Positions 23,184 to 31,557 of a stretch of 64,000 nucleotides of DNA are shown here, piece after piece (the first letter of the stretch is position 1; each line of letters begins with the position of its first letter). The position numbers were made by a program, and so were the translations under genes. Below the pieces are notes generated by a model that saw only the letters and a list, made by a program, of their open reading frames with translations, ran no database searches and was not told the DNA's origin. Source of the DNA: Lawsonibacter faecis (GTDB taxonomy: Bacteria > Bacillota > Clostridia > Oscillospirales > Oscillospiraceae); contig NZ_JACOPQ010000005.1 in the NCBI RefSeq assembly GCF_014287675.1, positions 124,001-188,000 of the forward strand. The letters are read 5' to 3'.

Positions 23184-24986
23184 ATGAATTTAGTCCGTTC
23201 CCACATTCTGGTGTGCACCGGCACCGGCTGCACCTCCTCCAACAGCCTTAAAATCATCGACGCCTTTGAGCGGGAGCTCACGGAGCAGGGCATGGAGCGG
23301 GAGGCCCAGGTCGTCAAGACCGGTTGCTTCGGCCTGTGCGCCATGGGCCCCATCGTGATGATCTACCCCGAGGGCGCCTGCTATACGAAGGTCACCCCCG
23401 ACGACGTGCCCGAGATCGTCTCCGAGCACATCGTAAAGGGCCGCATCGTACAGCGGCTTTTACATATGGAGAGCGACGAGGGCGGCACCGCCACCAGCCT
23501 CTCCGACACCACCTTCTATAAGCACCAGCTCCGCATCGCCCTGCGCAACTGCGGCGTAATCAACCCCGAGAATATCGACGAGTACATCGGCCTGGACGGC
23601 TACGCCGCCCTGGGCAAGATTCTGACCGAGCAGATCCCGCCCCAGAAGGTCATTGACGATTTGAAGGCCTCCGGCCTGCGGGGCCGCGGCGGCGCGGGCT
23701 TCTCCACCGGCATGAAGTGGCAGTTCACCCACGACGCGGTGAGTCCCGACGGGGTGAAATACGTCTGCTGCAACGCCGACGAGGGCGATCCCGGCGCGTT
23801 CATGGACCGCTCCGTGCTGGAGGGCGACCCCCACAGCCTCATTGAGGCCATGACCATCGCGGGCTACGCCATCGGCGCCCACCAGGGCTATATCTACGTC
23901 CGGGCCGAGTACCCCATCGCCGTGGACCGGCTGAAAATCGCCATCGCCCAGGCCCGTGAATACGGCCTGCTGGGCAGGGACATCTTCGGCTCCGGCTTCG
24001 ACTTCGACCTGGAGCTCCGCCTGGGCGCGGGCGCCTTCGTATGCGGCGAGGAGACCGCCCTCATGACCAGCATCGAGGGCAAGCGGGGCGAGCCCCGGCC
24101 CCGGCCTCCCTTCCCGGCCAACAAGGGCCTCTTCCAGCGGCCCACCCTCCTCAACAACGTGGAGACCTATGCCAACATCCCCTGGATCTTCACCCACGGA
24201 AGCGAGGCGTACGCCGCCATCGGCACCCCCAAGAGCACGGGCACCAAGGTCTTCGCCCTGGGCGGCAAGATTACCAACACGGGCCTCGTCGAGGTGCCCA
24301 TGGGCACCACCCTGCGGACCATCGTGGAGGACATCGGCGGCGGCTGCCCCGGCGGCAAGAAGTTCAAGGCCGCCCAGACCGGCGGTCCCTCCGGCGGCTG
24401 CATTCCCGCCAGCCTCATCGACACCCCCATCGACTACGAGTCCCTGGCCGCCATCGGCTCCATGATGGGCTCCGGCGGACTCATCGTCATGGACGAGGAC
24501 AACTGCATGGTGGACATCGCCAAGTTCTTCATGGAGTTCATCGTGGACGAGTCCTGCGGCAAATGCACACCCTGCCGCATCGGCACCCGGCGGCTTCTGG
24601 ACCTCCTCACCAAAATTACCGAGGGCGACGGCACCCTGGAGGATCTGGACACCATTGAGGAGCTGTGCTACCACCTGAAGTCCAGCGCCCTTTGCGGCCT
24701 GGGCCAGACCGCCCCCAACCCCGTGCTCTCCACCCTGAAGCACTTCAGGGACGAGTACGTGGCCCACGTGGTGGAGAAGCGCTGCCCGGCGGGCGTCTGC
24801 AAGAACCTGCTGCGGTACACCGTGGACGCCGAGAAGTGCAAGGGCTGCACCCTCTGCGCCAAGAACTGCCCGGCGGGCGCCATCACCGGCGCCGTCCGCG
24901 CGCCCCACGTCATCGACCAGGGCAAGTGCATCAAGTGCGGCGTCTGTATGGACAACTGCCGCTTTGGCGCCATTTCCAAGGGTTAA
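23184..24986 (+). CDS. hydB: NAD-linked [FeFe] hydrogenase beta subunit (NuoF-like flavoprotein)
   Basis: This 600-residue protein has an N-terminal TrxLp [2Fe-2S] domain (C11, C16, C48, C52). The FMN/NADH core follows: GLRGRGGAGFSTGMKW, then NADEGDPGAFMDRSVLEG. The NuoF [4Fe-4S] site is ESCGKCTPCRIG with a later Cys in SALCGLG. Two C-terminal ferredoxin-type [4Fe-4S] motifs close it (CKGCTLCAKNCP, CIKCGVCMDNC). This is the subunit that carries FMN and NAD(H) in bifurcating HydABC enzymes, coupling H2 to NAD+ and ferredoxin. It starts 15 nt after the [2Fe-2S] gene and is followed by hydA after 16 nt. Confidence 0.95.
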   Translation: MNLVRSHILVCTGTGCTSSNSLKIIDAFERELTEQGMEREAQVVKTGCFGLCAMGPIVMIYPEGACYTKVTPDDVPEIVSEHIVKGRIVQRLLHMESDEGGTATSLSDTTFYKHQLRIALRNCGVINPENIDEYIGLDGYAALGKILTEQIPPQKVIDDLKASGLRGRGGAGFSTGMKWQFTHDAVSPDGVKYVCCNADEGDPGAFMDRSVLEGDPHSLIEAMTIAGYAIGAHQGYIYVRAEYPIAVDRLKIAIAQAREYGLLGRDIFGSGFDFDLELRLGAGAFVCGEETALMTSIEGKRGEPRPRPPFPANKGLFQRPTLLNNVETYANIPWIFTHGSEAYAAIGTPKSTGTKVFALGGKITNTGLVEVPMGTTLRTIVEDIGGGCPGGKKFKAAQTGGPSGGCIPASLIDTPIDYESLAAIGSMMGSGGLIVMDEDNCMVDIAKFFMEFIVDESCGKCTPCRIGTRRLLDLLTKITEGDGTLEDLDTIEELCYHLKSSALCGLGQTAPNPVLSTLKHFRDEYVAHVVEKRCPAGVCKNLLRYTVDAEKCKGCTLCAKNCPAGAITGAVRAPHVIDQGKCIKCGVCMDNCRFGAISKG

Positions 24987-25002
24987 GGGAGGTTAGGATA
25001 AA

Positions 25003-26757
25003 ATGGAACAGAAAATGGTCAATCTCACCATCAACGGCCTCCCGGTCTCCGTGAGCGCCGGCACCACCGTGCTGGAGGCCGCCCGGTCCGCCGGAATCAA
25101 AATTCCCTCCCTCTGCTTCCTCAAGGACGCCAACGAGATCGGCGCCTGCCGGATCTGCGTGGTGGAGGTCAAGGGGGCCAAGAGCCTGGTGGCCTCCTGC
25201 GTGTACCCCGTGAGCGAGGGCATGGAGGTCTTCACCAATACGGAGAAAGTCCGCAAGTCCCGCCAGCTCACCCTGGAGCTGATTCTCTCAAACCACCGTA
25301 TGGACTGCCTCACCTGCGCCCGCAGCGGCAAGTGCGAGCTCCAGCAGCTCGCCGCCGAGCTGGGCATTGACGCTGTCCGCTTCGCCGCCGACAGCCTCCC
25401 TCCCCAGATCGAGGACTCCGCCGCCCATCTGGTGCGGGATAACTCCAAGTGCGTCCTGTGCCGCCGCTGCACCGCCGTGTGCCGCAAGGCCCAGGAGGTG
25501 GGCGTCATCGGCTGCAACGACCGCGGCTTTGACACCCACATTGGCTGCGCCTTCGACCGGGACCTGGCCGAGGTGGACTGCGTTTCCTGCGGCCAGTGCA
25601 TCGTGGCCTGTCCCACCGGCGCCCTCCAGGAGAAGGACGACACCGACAAGGTCTGGGCCGCGCTGGCCGACCCCGCCAAGCATGTGGTCGTCGGTCCCGC
25701 CCCCTCCGTCCGCGTCACCCTGGGCGAGTGTTTTGGAATGCCGGTGGGCACCAATGTGGAGGGCAAAATGGTCACCGCCCTCAAGCGGCTGGGCTTTGAC
25801 AAGGTCTTCGACGTGGACAACGCCGCCGACTTCACCATCATGGAGGAGGGCACCGAGTTCCTCAGCCGCCTCCAAAACGGCGGCGCCCTGCCCATGATCA
25901 CCTCCTGCTCCCCCGGCTGGATCCGCTACTGTGAGCAGCACCACCCCGATATGCTGGACAATCTCTCCACCTGCAAATCCCCCCAGCAGATGTTCGGAAG
26001 CCTGGTGAAGACCTACTACGCCGAGAAGATGGGCATCGATCCCAAGGACATCTTCGTGGTGTCCATCATGCCCTGCACCGCCAAGAAGTATGAGGTGGCC
26101 CGGGAGGAGATGCGCCAGCACGGCTGGCTGCCCGTGGACGTGTCCCTCACCACCCGCGAGCTGGGCAGAATGATCACCCGTGCCGGCCTTCTCTTCGACC
26201 ACCTGCCCGACGGCGAGTTCGACGAGATGCTGGGCCTCTCCACCGGCGCTTCCGTCATCTTCGGCGCCACCGGCGGCGTGATGGAGGCGGCGCTGCGCAC
26301 CGTGGTGGAGGTCGTGACCAACGGCGAGATGAAGCCCCTGGAGTTCACCGAGGTGCGGGGCACCGAGGGCATCAAGGAGGCAAGCTACGAGCTTCCCGGC
26401 AGGACCGTCCGGGTCTGCGTCTGCTCCGGGCTCTCTAACGCCAAGAAGGTGCTGGACGGTGTGAAGGCCGGTGAGCTGCACTATGATTTCATCGAGATCA
26501 TGGCCTGCCCCGGCGGCTGCGTCAACGGCGGAGGACAGCCCATCCAGCACGCCGACGTGCGCAACTGGGTGGATCTGAAGGCCCTGCGCGCCAAGGCCCT
26601 CTACACCCAGGACGAGGGGATGACCCTCCGCAAGAGCCACGAGAATCCCATCCTCCAGCAGGTATACAGGGAGTACCTGGGCGAGCCCGGCGGCCACAAG
26701 GCCCATGAGATTCTGCACACCCACTACATCCCACAGCAGAGATACCGCACCGAGTAA
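25003..26757 (+). CDS. hydA: [FeFe] hydrogenase catalytic subunit
   Basis: This 584-residue protein has an N-terminal [2Fe-2S] plant-type domain (CACRI-type C47/C50 region, SCV), a His-Cys3 type segment (NHRMDCLTCARSGKCELQ) and two [4Fe-4S] motifs (CVLCRRCTAVCR, CVSCGQCIVACP). The H-cluster loops are L1 TSCSPGW, L2 MPCTAKKYE and L3 MACPGGCVNGGGQP. The layout is that of the NAD(P)-dependent trimeric enzymes. L1 reads TSCSP, not TSCCP, a variant that I recall from HndD/HydA of clostridia. Maturases HydEFG are not in the window. A strong terminator follows at 26771. Confidence 0.96.
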   Translation: MEQKMVNLTINGLPVSVSAGTTVLEAARSAGIKIPSLCFLKDANEIGACRICVVEVKGAKSLVASCVYPVSEGMEVFTNTEKVRKSRQLTLELILSNHRMDCLTCARSGKCELQQLAAELGIDAVRFAADSLPPQIEDSAAHLVRDNSKCVLCRRCTAVCRKAQEVGVIGCNDRGFDTHIGCAFDRDLAEVDCVSCGQCIVACPTGALQEKDDTDKVWAALADPAKHVVVGPAPSVRVTLGECFGMPVGTNVEGKMVTALKRLGFDKVFDVDNAADFTIMEEGTEFLSRLQNGGALPMITSCSPGWIRYCEQHHPDMLDNLSTCKSPQQMFGSLVKTYYAEKMGIDPKDIFVVSIMPCTAKKYEVAREEMRQHGWLPVDVSLTTRELGRMITRAGLLFDHLPDGEFDEMLGLSTGASVIFGATGGVMEAALRTVVEVVTNGEMKPLEFTEVRGTEGIKEASYELPGRTVRVCVCSGLSNAKKVLDGVKAGELHYDFIEIMACPGGCVNGGGQPIQHADVRNWVDLKALRAKALYTQDEGMTLRKSHENPILQQVYREYLGEPGGHKAHEILHTHYIPQQRYRTE

Positions 26758-26770
26758 GCGGCGCCCAGAC

Positions 26771-26813
26771 GCCCGTGAGGGAATGCGTTTCGCATTCCCT
26801 CACGGGCTTTTTA
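26771..26813 (+). terminator. Terminator after hydA
   Basis: Stem GCCCGTGAGGGAATGCG with a TTT loop and a perfect complement, followed by TTTTT. Confidence 0.9.
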
Positions 26814-26892
26814 GGTCCGCACGCTCTACCTGGGCGCCAGCCGACTCGGTTTTCCCCAGCATACTTTTCAAAAAGGCCACCTGTCCTTTTGG

Positions 26893-26921
26893 TTGCTATT
26901 TGCATGAAAACTGTATATAAT
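26893..26921 (+). promoter_or_regulatory. Promoter for the first Crp/Fnr gene
   Basis: TTGCTA 26893-26898 and TATAAT 26916-26921 are separated by 17 bp. Confidence 0.65.
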
Positions 26922-26965
26922 CCTATTATCAGGCCAAATAGTAACGCACAGGTGGTGACCGATTT

Positions 26966-27658
26966 ATGGATTTTGAACAACTGGCGGAGCGCAACCCGGC
27001 GGTCCGCGCGCTGCTGGACTCTCTTCCCCCCCGTCTGCTCGCCGCATCCCGGCTGATCACGGCGGGCACCGGGCAGGTGTTCCTGCTCCGGGGCGCCCCG
27101 GTGGAGTACGGGTACCTCCTCCTGGAGGGGGAGATGTACGTCTTTAACGAGACACCAGACGGCAAGGCCTCCTACTGGATGACCATGCGCGCGCCCACGT
27201 CCATCTCCGATATTGAGGTTCTGTCCGGCCAGGAGACCTATATCGCCAACGTCTCCGCCGTCACCAAATGCACGCTGCTCTGCTGTCCCATTGCGGATTT
27301 CGTGTCCCTTCTCCGTGCGGATATCGACTTCCTCTGGACCATCTCCACCATGCTGGCCCATAAAAATTTCGACCTGTCCTATGGCCGGGGCCACGCGGCC
27401 TTCCGCTCCAGCCAGGAGAAGACCATGCTCTATCTCCTGCAGTACTGCGCCCAGTGTCCTCCGAAGGAGCAGTTTCCCACCGTGGTACATAAGACCCGCT
27501 CGGCCATGGCGGGGGAGATTATTCTCAGCCAGAAGACGGTGGACCGCTGCCTCAACCAGCTCCAGGAGGAGGGGTACATCAGCATCGTGAAGGGGAAGGT
27601 CTCCATCAATGCCGAGCAGTACAGGGCCCTTTCCGACGCATGGGACAGCCTGATTTAA
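26966..27658 (+). CDS. Crp/Fnr family transcriptional regulator, paralogue 1
   Basis: This 230-residue protein has an N-terminal cyclic-nucleotide-binding-type beta barrel (about 15-125; VFLLRGAPVEYGYLLLEGEMYVF), a dimerisation helix and a C-terminal winged helix (about 160-225; MAGEIILSQKTVDRCLNQLQEEGYISIVKGKVSI). It lacks the Fnr N-terminal cysteine cluster; C-C pairs occur at TLLCCPIADF. Neighbouring HydA and the paralogue at 27767 suggest redox- or fermentation-related control. Effector unknown. Confidence 0.85.
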   Translation: MDFEQLAERNPAVRALLDSLPPRLLAASRLITAGTGQVFLLRGAPVEYGYLLLEGEMYVFNETPDGKASYWMTMRAPTSISDIEVLSGQETYIANVSAVTKCTLLCCPIADFVSLLRADIDFLWTISTMLAHKNFDLSYGRGHAAFRSSQEKTMLYLLQYCAQCPPKEQFPTVVHKTRSAMAGEIILSQKTVDRCLNQLQEEGYISIVKGKVSINAEQYRALSDAWDSLI

Positions 27659-27701
27659 TCCCCGCTCCGTTCCGCCATCCCCCCAAATGTCCAAAACCAC
27701 G

Positions 27702-27730
27702 TTGCATTTTGCCGACCTTTCCTGTAGAAT
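27702..27730 (+). promoter_or_regulatory. Promoter for the second Crp/Fnr gene
   Basis: TTGCAT 27702-27707 and TAGAAT 27725-27730 are separated by 17 bp. Confidence 0.55.
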
Positions 27731-27766
27731 ATAAGATACCATTTTCCCCACCAGGAGGCGAAGCAA

Positions 27767-28459
27767 ATGGAGCTAAAGGGTTTTGTGTGCACCGACAGCA
27801 CTGTCAATGAGTTTTTGGAGAAAATTCCCCCCGCCCTGCGGGAGGCCGGGCAGCTCATCACCGCCCCGGCGGGCCATGTGATGGTGCGCCAGGAGGAGAG
27901 CGTCCGGTACGCCTGGTTCCTCCTCTCCGGTGAGCTGGTCACCTTCAGCGAGACCGAGGAGGGGAAGAAGTCCAGCTTTATCACCATGGACGCGCCCAGT
28001 ATGCTCTCCGATCTGGAGCTGCTGGCCAAGGTGCCCACCTACGCCTCCAACGTGATGGCCAACACCAACTGCACCCTGCTTCGGTGCGACGCGGCGCTGG
28101 TCTCCGAATGGCTGGACAGGGATCTCCCCTTCCTGCGTACGGTTTCCGCCTTCTGCAACCGCAACACCTACGACACCTCTTACTACCGCGGCAAGTCCGC
28201 CTTCCGCTCAAGCCTTGACAAGGTGGCCATCTATCTGCTGCGGTACTGCTCCTCAACGCCCCCGGCCGCCGGACGGGACACCGTGGTCACTAAGACCAGG
28301 CAGACCATGTCCAGCGAACTCATCATGTCCGCCAAGACGGTGGACCGCTGCCTCCAACAGCTTCAGGATCAGGAGTGCCTCTCCATCCTGCGGGGCAAGG
28401 TCCACATCAGCGCGGCGCAGTACCGGCGCCTGCACGAGCACTGGGGCCGGTCCGACTGA
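27767..28459 (+). CDS. Crp/Fnr family transcriptional regulator, paralogue 2
   Basis: This 230-residue protein is the same length as paralogue 1 and collinear with it. The barrel shows VMVRQEESVRYAWFLLSGELVTFSE; the winged helix shows MSSELIMSAKTVDRCLQQLQDQECLSILRGKVHI. Both share AFRSS and TVDRCL-QLQ but differ widely elsewhere, so the duplication is old. It has its own promoter and terminator, so the two genes can be separately controlled. Effector and targets unknown. Confidence 0.85.
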   Translation: MELKGFVCTDSTVNEFLEKIPPALREAGQLITAPAGHVMVRQEESVRYAWFLLSGELVTFSETEEGKKSSFITMDAPSMLSDLELLAKVPTYASNVMANTNCTLLRCDAALVSEWLDRDLPFLRTVSAFCNRNTYDTSYYRGKSAFRSSLDKVAIYLLRYCSSTPPAAGRDTVVTKTRQTMSSELIMSAKTVDRCLQQLQDQECLSILRGKVHISAAQYRRLHEHWGRSD

Positions 28460-28466
28460 TTCCTTC

Positions 28467-28500
28467 CGCCCCTCCTCCACCCCCGGAGGAGGGGCGTTTC
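28467..28500 (+). terminator. Terminator after the second Crp/Fnr gene
   Basis: Stem CGCCCCTCCTCC / GGAGGAGGGGCG with a short C-rich loop, then TTT. Confidence 0.7.
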
Positions 28501-28534
28501 CATGCTCTTTTTCCCCGGATAGGCCGTGTGTCCG

Positions 28535-28563
28535 TTGCTTTTTTCCCTTCCCTGGTGTAAAAT
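28535..28563 (+). promoter_or_regulatory. Promoter for the zinc-ribbon coiled-coil gene
   Basis: TTGCTT 28535-28540 and TAAAAT 28558-28563 are separated by 17 bp. Confidence 0.5.
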
Positions 28564-28618
28564 ACCTCTAACTTGCTGCATACTATGGAATATCTGATAA
28601 AGGGGAGGTCTTTTCGAG

Positions 28619-29008
28619 ATGGACGAACGCGTGAGAGAACTGCTCGACCGGGTGCGGGATACCGCGGTCACCGTGGGCGAGGCCGCAGGCACCACCGCCC
28701 GCTACGCCGCCAAATACGCCGGGCAGACCGTGGACATCGCCAAGCTGAACATGAAGATATTCGACCTCAAAACCGACATCAACGCCCTCCTCCGGGAGAT
28801 CGGCCAGGTGGTCTACAATACCCATCTGGGCGCCGAGGGCGCCCCCGACGTGGATGGCCTCCTGGCCCAGATTGACGGCAAGCATAAGGCCGTCGACGAG
28901 CTGAAGGAGCGGGTGGCCGCTCTCAAAAGCTGCAAGGACTGCCCCGACTGCGGCGCTGCCTGCGGGCGGGACGACAAATTCTGCAAGTCCTGCGGCAGGG
29001 CGTTTTAA
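28619..29008 (+). CDS. Coiled-coil protein with C-terminal zinc ribbon
   Basis: This 129-residue protein has a long helical body (about 1-100) predicted to form a coiled coil and a C-terminal double CxxC ribbon (CPDCGAACGRDDKFCKSCGRAF, about 108-129). The RBS AAAGGGGAGG fits ATG 28619. Similar short proteins are widespread in Oscillospirales near housekeeping genes; no function is established. No membrane segment is seen. Confidence 0.7.
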   Translation: MDERVRELLDRVRDTAVTVGEAAGTTARYAAKYAGQTVDIAKLNMKIFDLKTDINALLREIGQVVYNTHLGAEGAPDVDGLLAQIDGKHKAVDELKERVAALKSCKDCPDCGAACGRDDKFCKSCGRAF

Positions 29009-29147
29009 AAAAATCCGGCGAATCGGTATTGATTGACAAGCGGGCAAAACAGCCGCGTCCCTGCCCAGGCGTACGGCCTGCGGCGGGACACGGCCGCTTT
29101 GTCCGGTCATCCCCCGCGCGAATATAGAAAATGGAGGACAAGCTATT
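29009..29147 (+). promoter_or_regulatory. Leader of the PNP gene with a two-part hairpin
   Basis: The outer stem CCGCGTCCC (about 29053) pairs with GGGACACGG (about 29086). The inner stem CAGGC/GCCTG lies between. There is no U-tract and no known purine riboswitch core, so a regulatory role is only a possibility. Confidence 0.25.
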
Positions 29148-29972
29148 ATGAATTATACCTTTGCCCAGTATCAGGAGAGCGCGGACTTTATCCGTTCCAA
29201 GATCGGTACCTTCTCCCCCAAGGTGGCCATGGTGCTGGGCTCCGGCCTGGGCTTTATGGGCGACGCTGTGGAGGAAGCCGTCGCCGTGTCCTACCGGGAC
29301 ATCCCCCACTTTAAGGTCTCCACGGCGCCCGGTCACAAGGGCCAGCTGGTCTTCGGCACTCTGGGCGGCCAGAAGGTGGCTGTCATGCAGGGGCGGATGC
29401 ACCACTATGAGGGCTACTCCTACGAGGAGGTCTCCTATGCCGTCCGGGTGCTGCATCTCCTGGGCGCGGACACCCTCATCGTCACCAACGCCGCCGGCTG
29501 CGTGCGCACCGACTGGAAGGCCGGCGACCTGATGCTCATCACCGACCACATCAAGATGTTCTCCGAGTCCCCCCTCCGGGGCGAGAATCTCCCGGAGTTC
29601 GGGGTCCGCTTCCCTGACGCCTCCACCGTCTACACTCCCGCCCTGCGGGATGTGGCCCGCGCCGCCGCAGGCGAGCTGGGCATCACTCTGCGGGAGGGCG
29701 TCTATTTCTACTGCTACGGCCCCCAGTACGAGACCCCCGCCGAGGTGCGGGCCGCCCGCATCCTGGGCGGCGACGCGGTGGGTATGTCCACCGCGCCGGA
29801 GGCCATCGTGGCCGGCCACTGCGGGATGCAGGTGCTGGGCTTTACCCTGTGCACCAATATGGCCGCCGGCATTCTGGATCAGCCCCTCAGCGAGCAGGAG
29901 GTGCTGGACGCCGCCGAGGCCTGCAAGGACAAGTTTTCCAGGCTGGTCCTCAAGTGTCTGAATAAGCTGTAA
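29148..29972 (+). CDS. Purine-nucleoside phosphorylase (trimeric, inosine/guanosine type)
   Basis: This 274-residue enzyme cleaves (deoxy)inosine and guanosine with phosphate. It shows MVLGSGLGFMGD (phosphate loop), VSTAPGHKGQLVFG, MQGRMHHYEGY, TNAAGC (base-site Asn-Ala-Ala-Gly) and the substrate-site YCYGPQYETPAEVRAA...GMSTAPEAIVA. Length and motifs fit PNP family 2 (PunA/XapA/DeoD2), not the hexameric DeoD. It probably works in purine salvage with the downstream deaminase at 30174. Confidence 0.93.
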   Translation: MNYTFAQYQESADFIRSKIGTFSPKVAMVLGSGLGFMGDAVEEAVAVSYRDIPHFKVSTAPGHKGQLVFGTLGGQKVAVMQGRMHHYEGYSYEEVSYAVRVLHLLGADTLIVTNAAGCVRTDWKAGDLMLITDHIKMFSESPLRGENLPEFGVRFPDASTVYTPALRDVARAAAGELGITLREGVYFYCYGPQYETPAEVRAARILGGDAVGMSTAPEAIVAGHCGMQVLGFTLCTNMAAGILDQPLSEQEVLDAAEACKDKFSRLVLKCLNKL

Positions 29973-29981
29973 GCGCCGATG

Positions 29982-30041
29982 ACGGACATGACAGGCCGCG
30001 CCCCCGCCCGCCGGGCGGGAGCGGGGCCCTGCCATGTCCGT
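29982..30041 (+). other. Long GC-rich hairpin after the PNP gene
   Basis: ACGGACATG (29982-29990) pairs with CATGTCCGT (30033-30041); the interior is also largely self-complementary (GCCC/GGGC). It lacks a T-run, so it is more a stabilising or processing hairpin than a classic terminator. The following gene may be partly read through. Confidence 0.5.
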
Positions 30042-30173
30042 TCCATGCTGTCCTCAGCGGGCAAGGCGCGTTTGGGTTCCCAAGCAACCCTGCCCCCTTA
30101 CCCGCCGAGAGGTATTCATCTGATGAACACGCGCCCGCCGCCTGATGCGGACGCAAAATAAAAGGAGTCGTTT

Positions 30174-31475
30174 ATGGCTATACTTTTTCAAAATGTCACC
30201 GCCGTCCTCATGGACGACGCGGGCACCGTTCTCAAGGGCGCCTTTGTCGCCGTGGAGGGGGACAAGATTCTCTCCGTCGGCGCGCAGCGCCCGGAGGGCG
30301 CCTTTGACGAGGTGGTCGACGGCGCGGGCAAGGTCCTGATGCCCGGCCTGGTGAACGCCCACACCCACGTGCCCATGACCATGATGCGGGGCTACGGGGA
30401 CGGCCACGACCTCCACGACTGGCTCCAGAACTTCATCTTCCCCGTGGAGGACAAGTGGGACGCCCGGGCCATCCGGGCCGCCGCGGCTCTGGGCCTGTGC
30501 GAGATGATCGCCTCCGGCACCACCTGCCTTGCCGACATGTATATGTTCTGCGACGAGATCTGCCAGGAGGTGGCCGCGGCGGGCATCAACGCCAACATCG
30601 CCCGGGGCGTCACCGCCTTTGCCGAGGGCGTCTCCTTCGACACCCACCCCTCCTGCGTGGAGACCCGGGCGCTGGCGGACCGCTGGCACGGCCACAACGG
30701 CGGGCAGATCAAAATCGACGCCTGCCTCCACGGCGAGTATACCTCCTTCGCCTCCCCCGCCGTGTGGGACGGCCTGGCCGAATACGCCAGGGAGAAGGGC
30801 CTGGGGATGCACGTCCATATCTCCGAGACCCGCTCGGAGCACGAGGACTGCGTCGGCCGCTGGGGCATGACCCCTGTGCAGGTGCTGGAGAAGCACGGCG
30901 TGTGGGACGTGCGGGCCATCGCCGCCCACTGCGTCTGGACCACTCCCGACGACTGGGCCATCCTGGCCGAGCACGGCGTCTCCGCCGTCCACAATCCCTG
31001 CTCCAACCTGAAGCTGGGCAGCGGCATCGCCCCCGTCATCGGCCTGCGCAAGGCCGGGGTCAACGTGGCATTGGGGACCGACGGCGTGTCCTCCAACAAC
31101 ACCACCGACCTCTTTGAGGACATGAAGATTGCCGCCATGCTCCAAAACGGCGCACAGCAGGACCCCTTGGCCCTCCTGCCCATGGACGCCCTGCGCATGG
31201 CCACGGTGAACGGCGCCAGGGCCCTGGGCCGGAACACAGGGCGGATTGCCCCCGGGTGCGACGCCGACCTCATTCTGGTGGATTTCGGCCGGCTGAACCT
31301 GATCCCCTGTCACGACGTGGTGTCCAATCTGGTCTACGCGGCCCACGGCTGCGACGTGGTAATGAATATGTGCCGCGGCAAGGTCATATACAGGAATGGG
31401 GACTTCCTCACCATCGACATTGAGCGGGTGAAGCGGGAGGTCGCCGACTACGCCCTGCCCCTGCTGTTCGGCTGA
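30174..31475 (+). CDS. Amidohydrolase, S-adenosylhomocysteine / 5'-methylthioadenosine deaminase (MtaD/SsnA-like)
   Basis: This 433-residue TRZ/ATZ-family amidohydrolase has metal site NAHTHVPM (about 61-68), a helix-bound HISETRSEHEDC (H and E ligands), AAHCVW and GTDGVSSNN. The pattern VPMTMMRGYGDGHDLHDWLQNFIFPVE is typical of MtaD-type adenosine-derivative deaminases. With the upstream PNP it could convert SAH, MTA or adenosine to inosine compounds and then hypoxanthine. Guanine or N-isopropylammelide-type substrates cannot be fully excluded. RBS AAAGGAG precedes ATG 30174. Confidence 0.88.
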   Translation: MAILFQNVTAVLMDDAGTVLKGAFVAVEGDKILSVGAQRPEGAFDEVVDGAGKVLMPGLVNAHTHVPMTMMRGYGDGHDLHDWLQNFIFPVEDKWDARAIRAAAALGLCEMIASGTTCLADMYMFCDEICQEVAAAGINANIARGVTAFAEGVSFDTHPSCVETRALADRWHGHNGGQIKIDACLHGEYTSFASPAVWDGLAEYAREKGLGMHVHISETRSEHEDCVGRWGMTPVQVLEKHGVWDVRAIAAHCVWTTPDDWAILAEHGVSAVHNPCSNLKLGSGIAPVIGLRKAGVNVALGTDGVSSNNTTDLFEDMKIAAMLQNGAQQDPLALLPMDALRMATVNGARALGRNTGRIAPGCDADLILVDFGRLNLIPCHDVVSNLVYAAHGCDVVMNMCRGKVIYRNGDFLTIDIERVKREVADYALPLLFG

Positions 31476-31557
31476 CCGGCCGGGGCGCTCCGGCCCCTCC
31501 GATCAACACCGTTTGGCCGTCCGCTCCGGCGGCCCCATCCTGAAAGGACTGTAGCTT

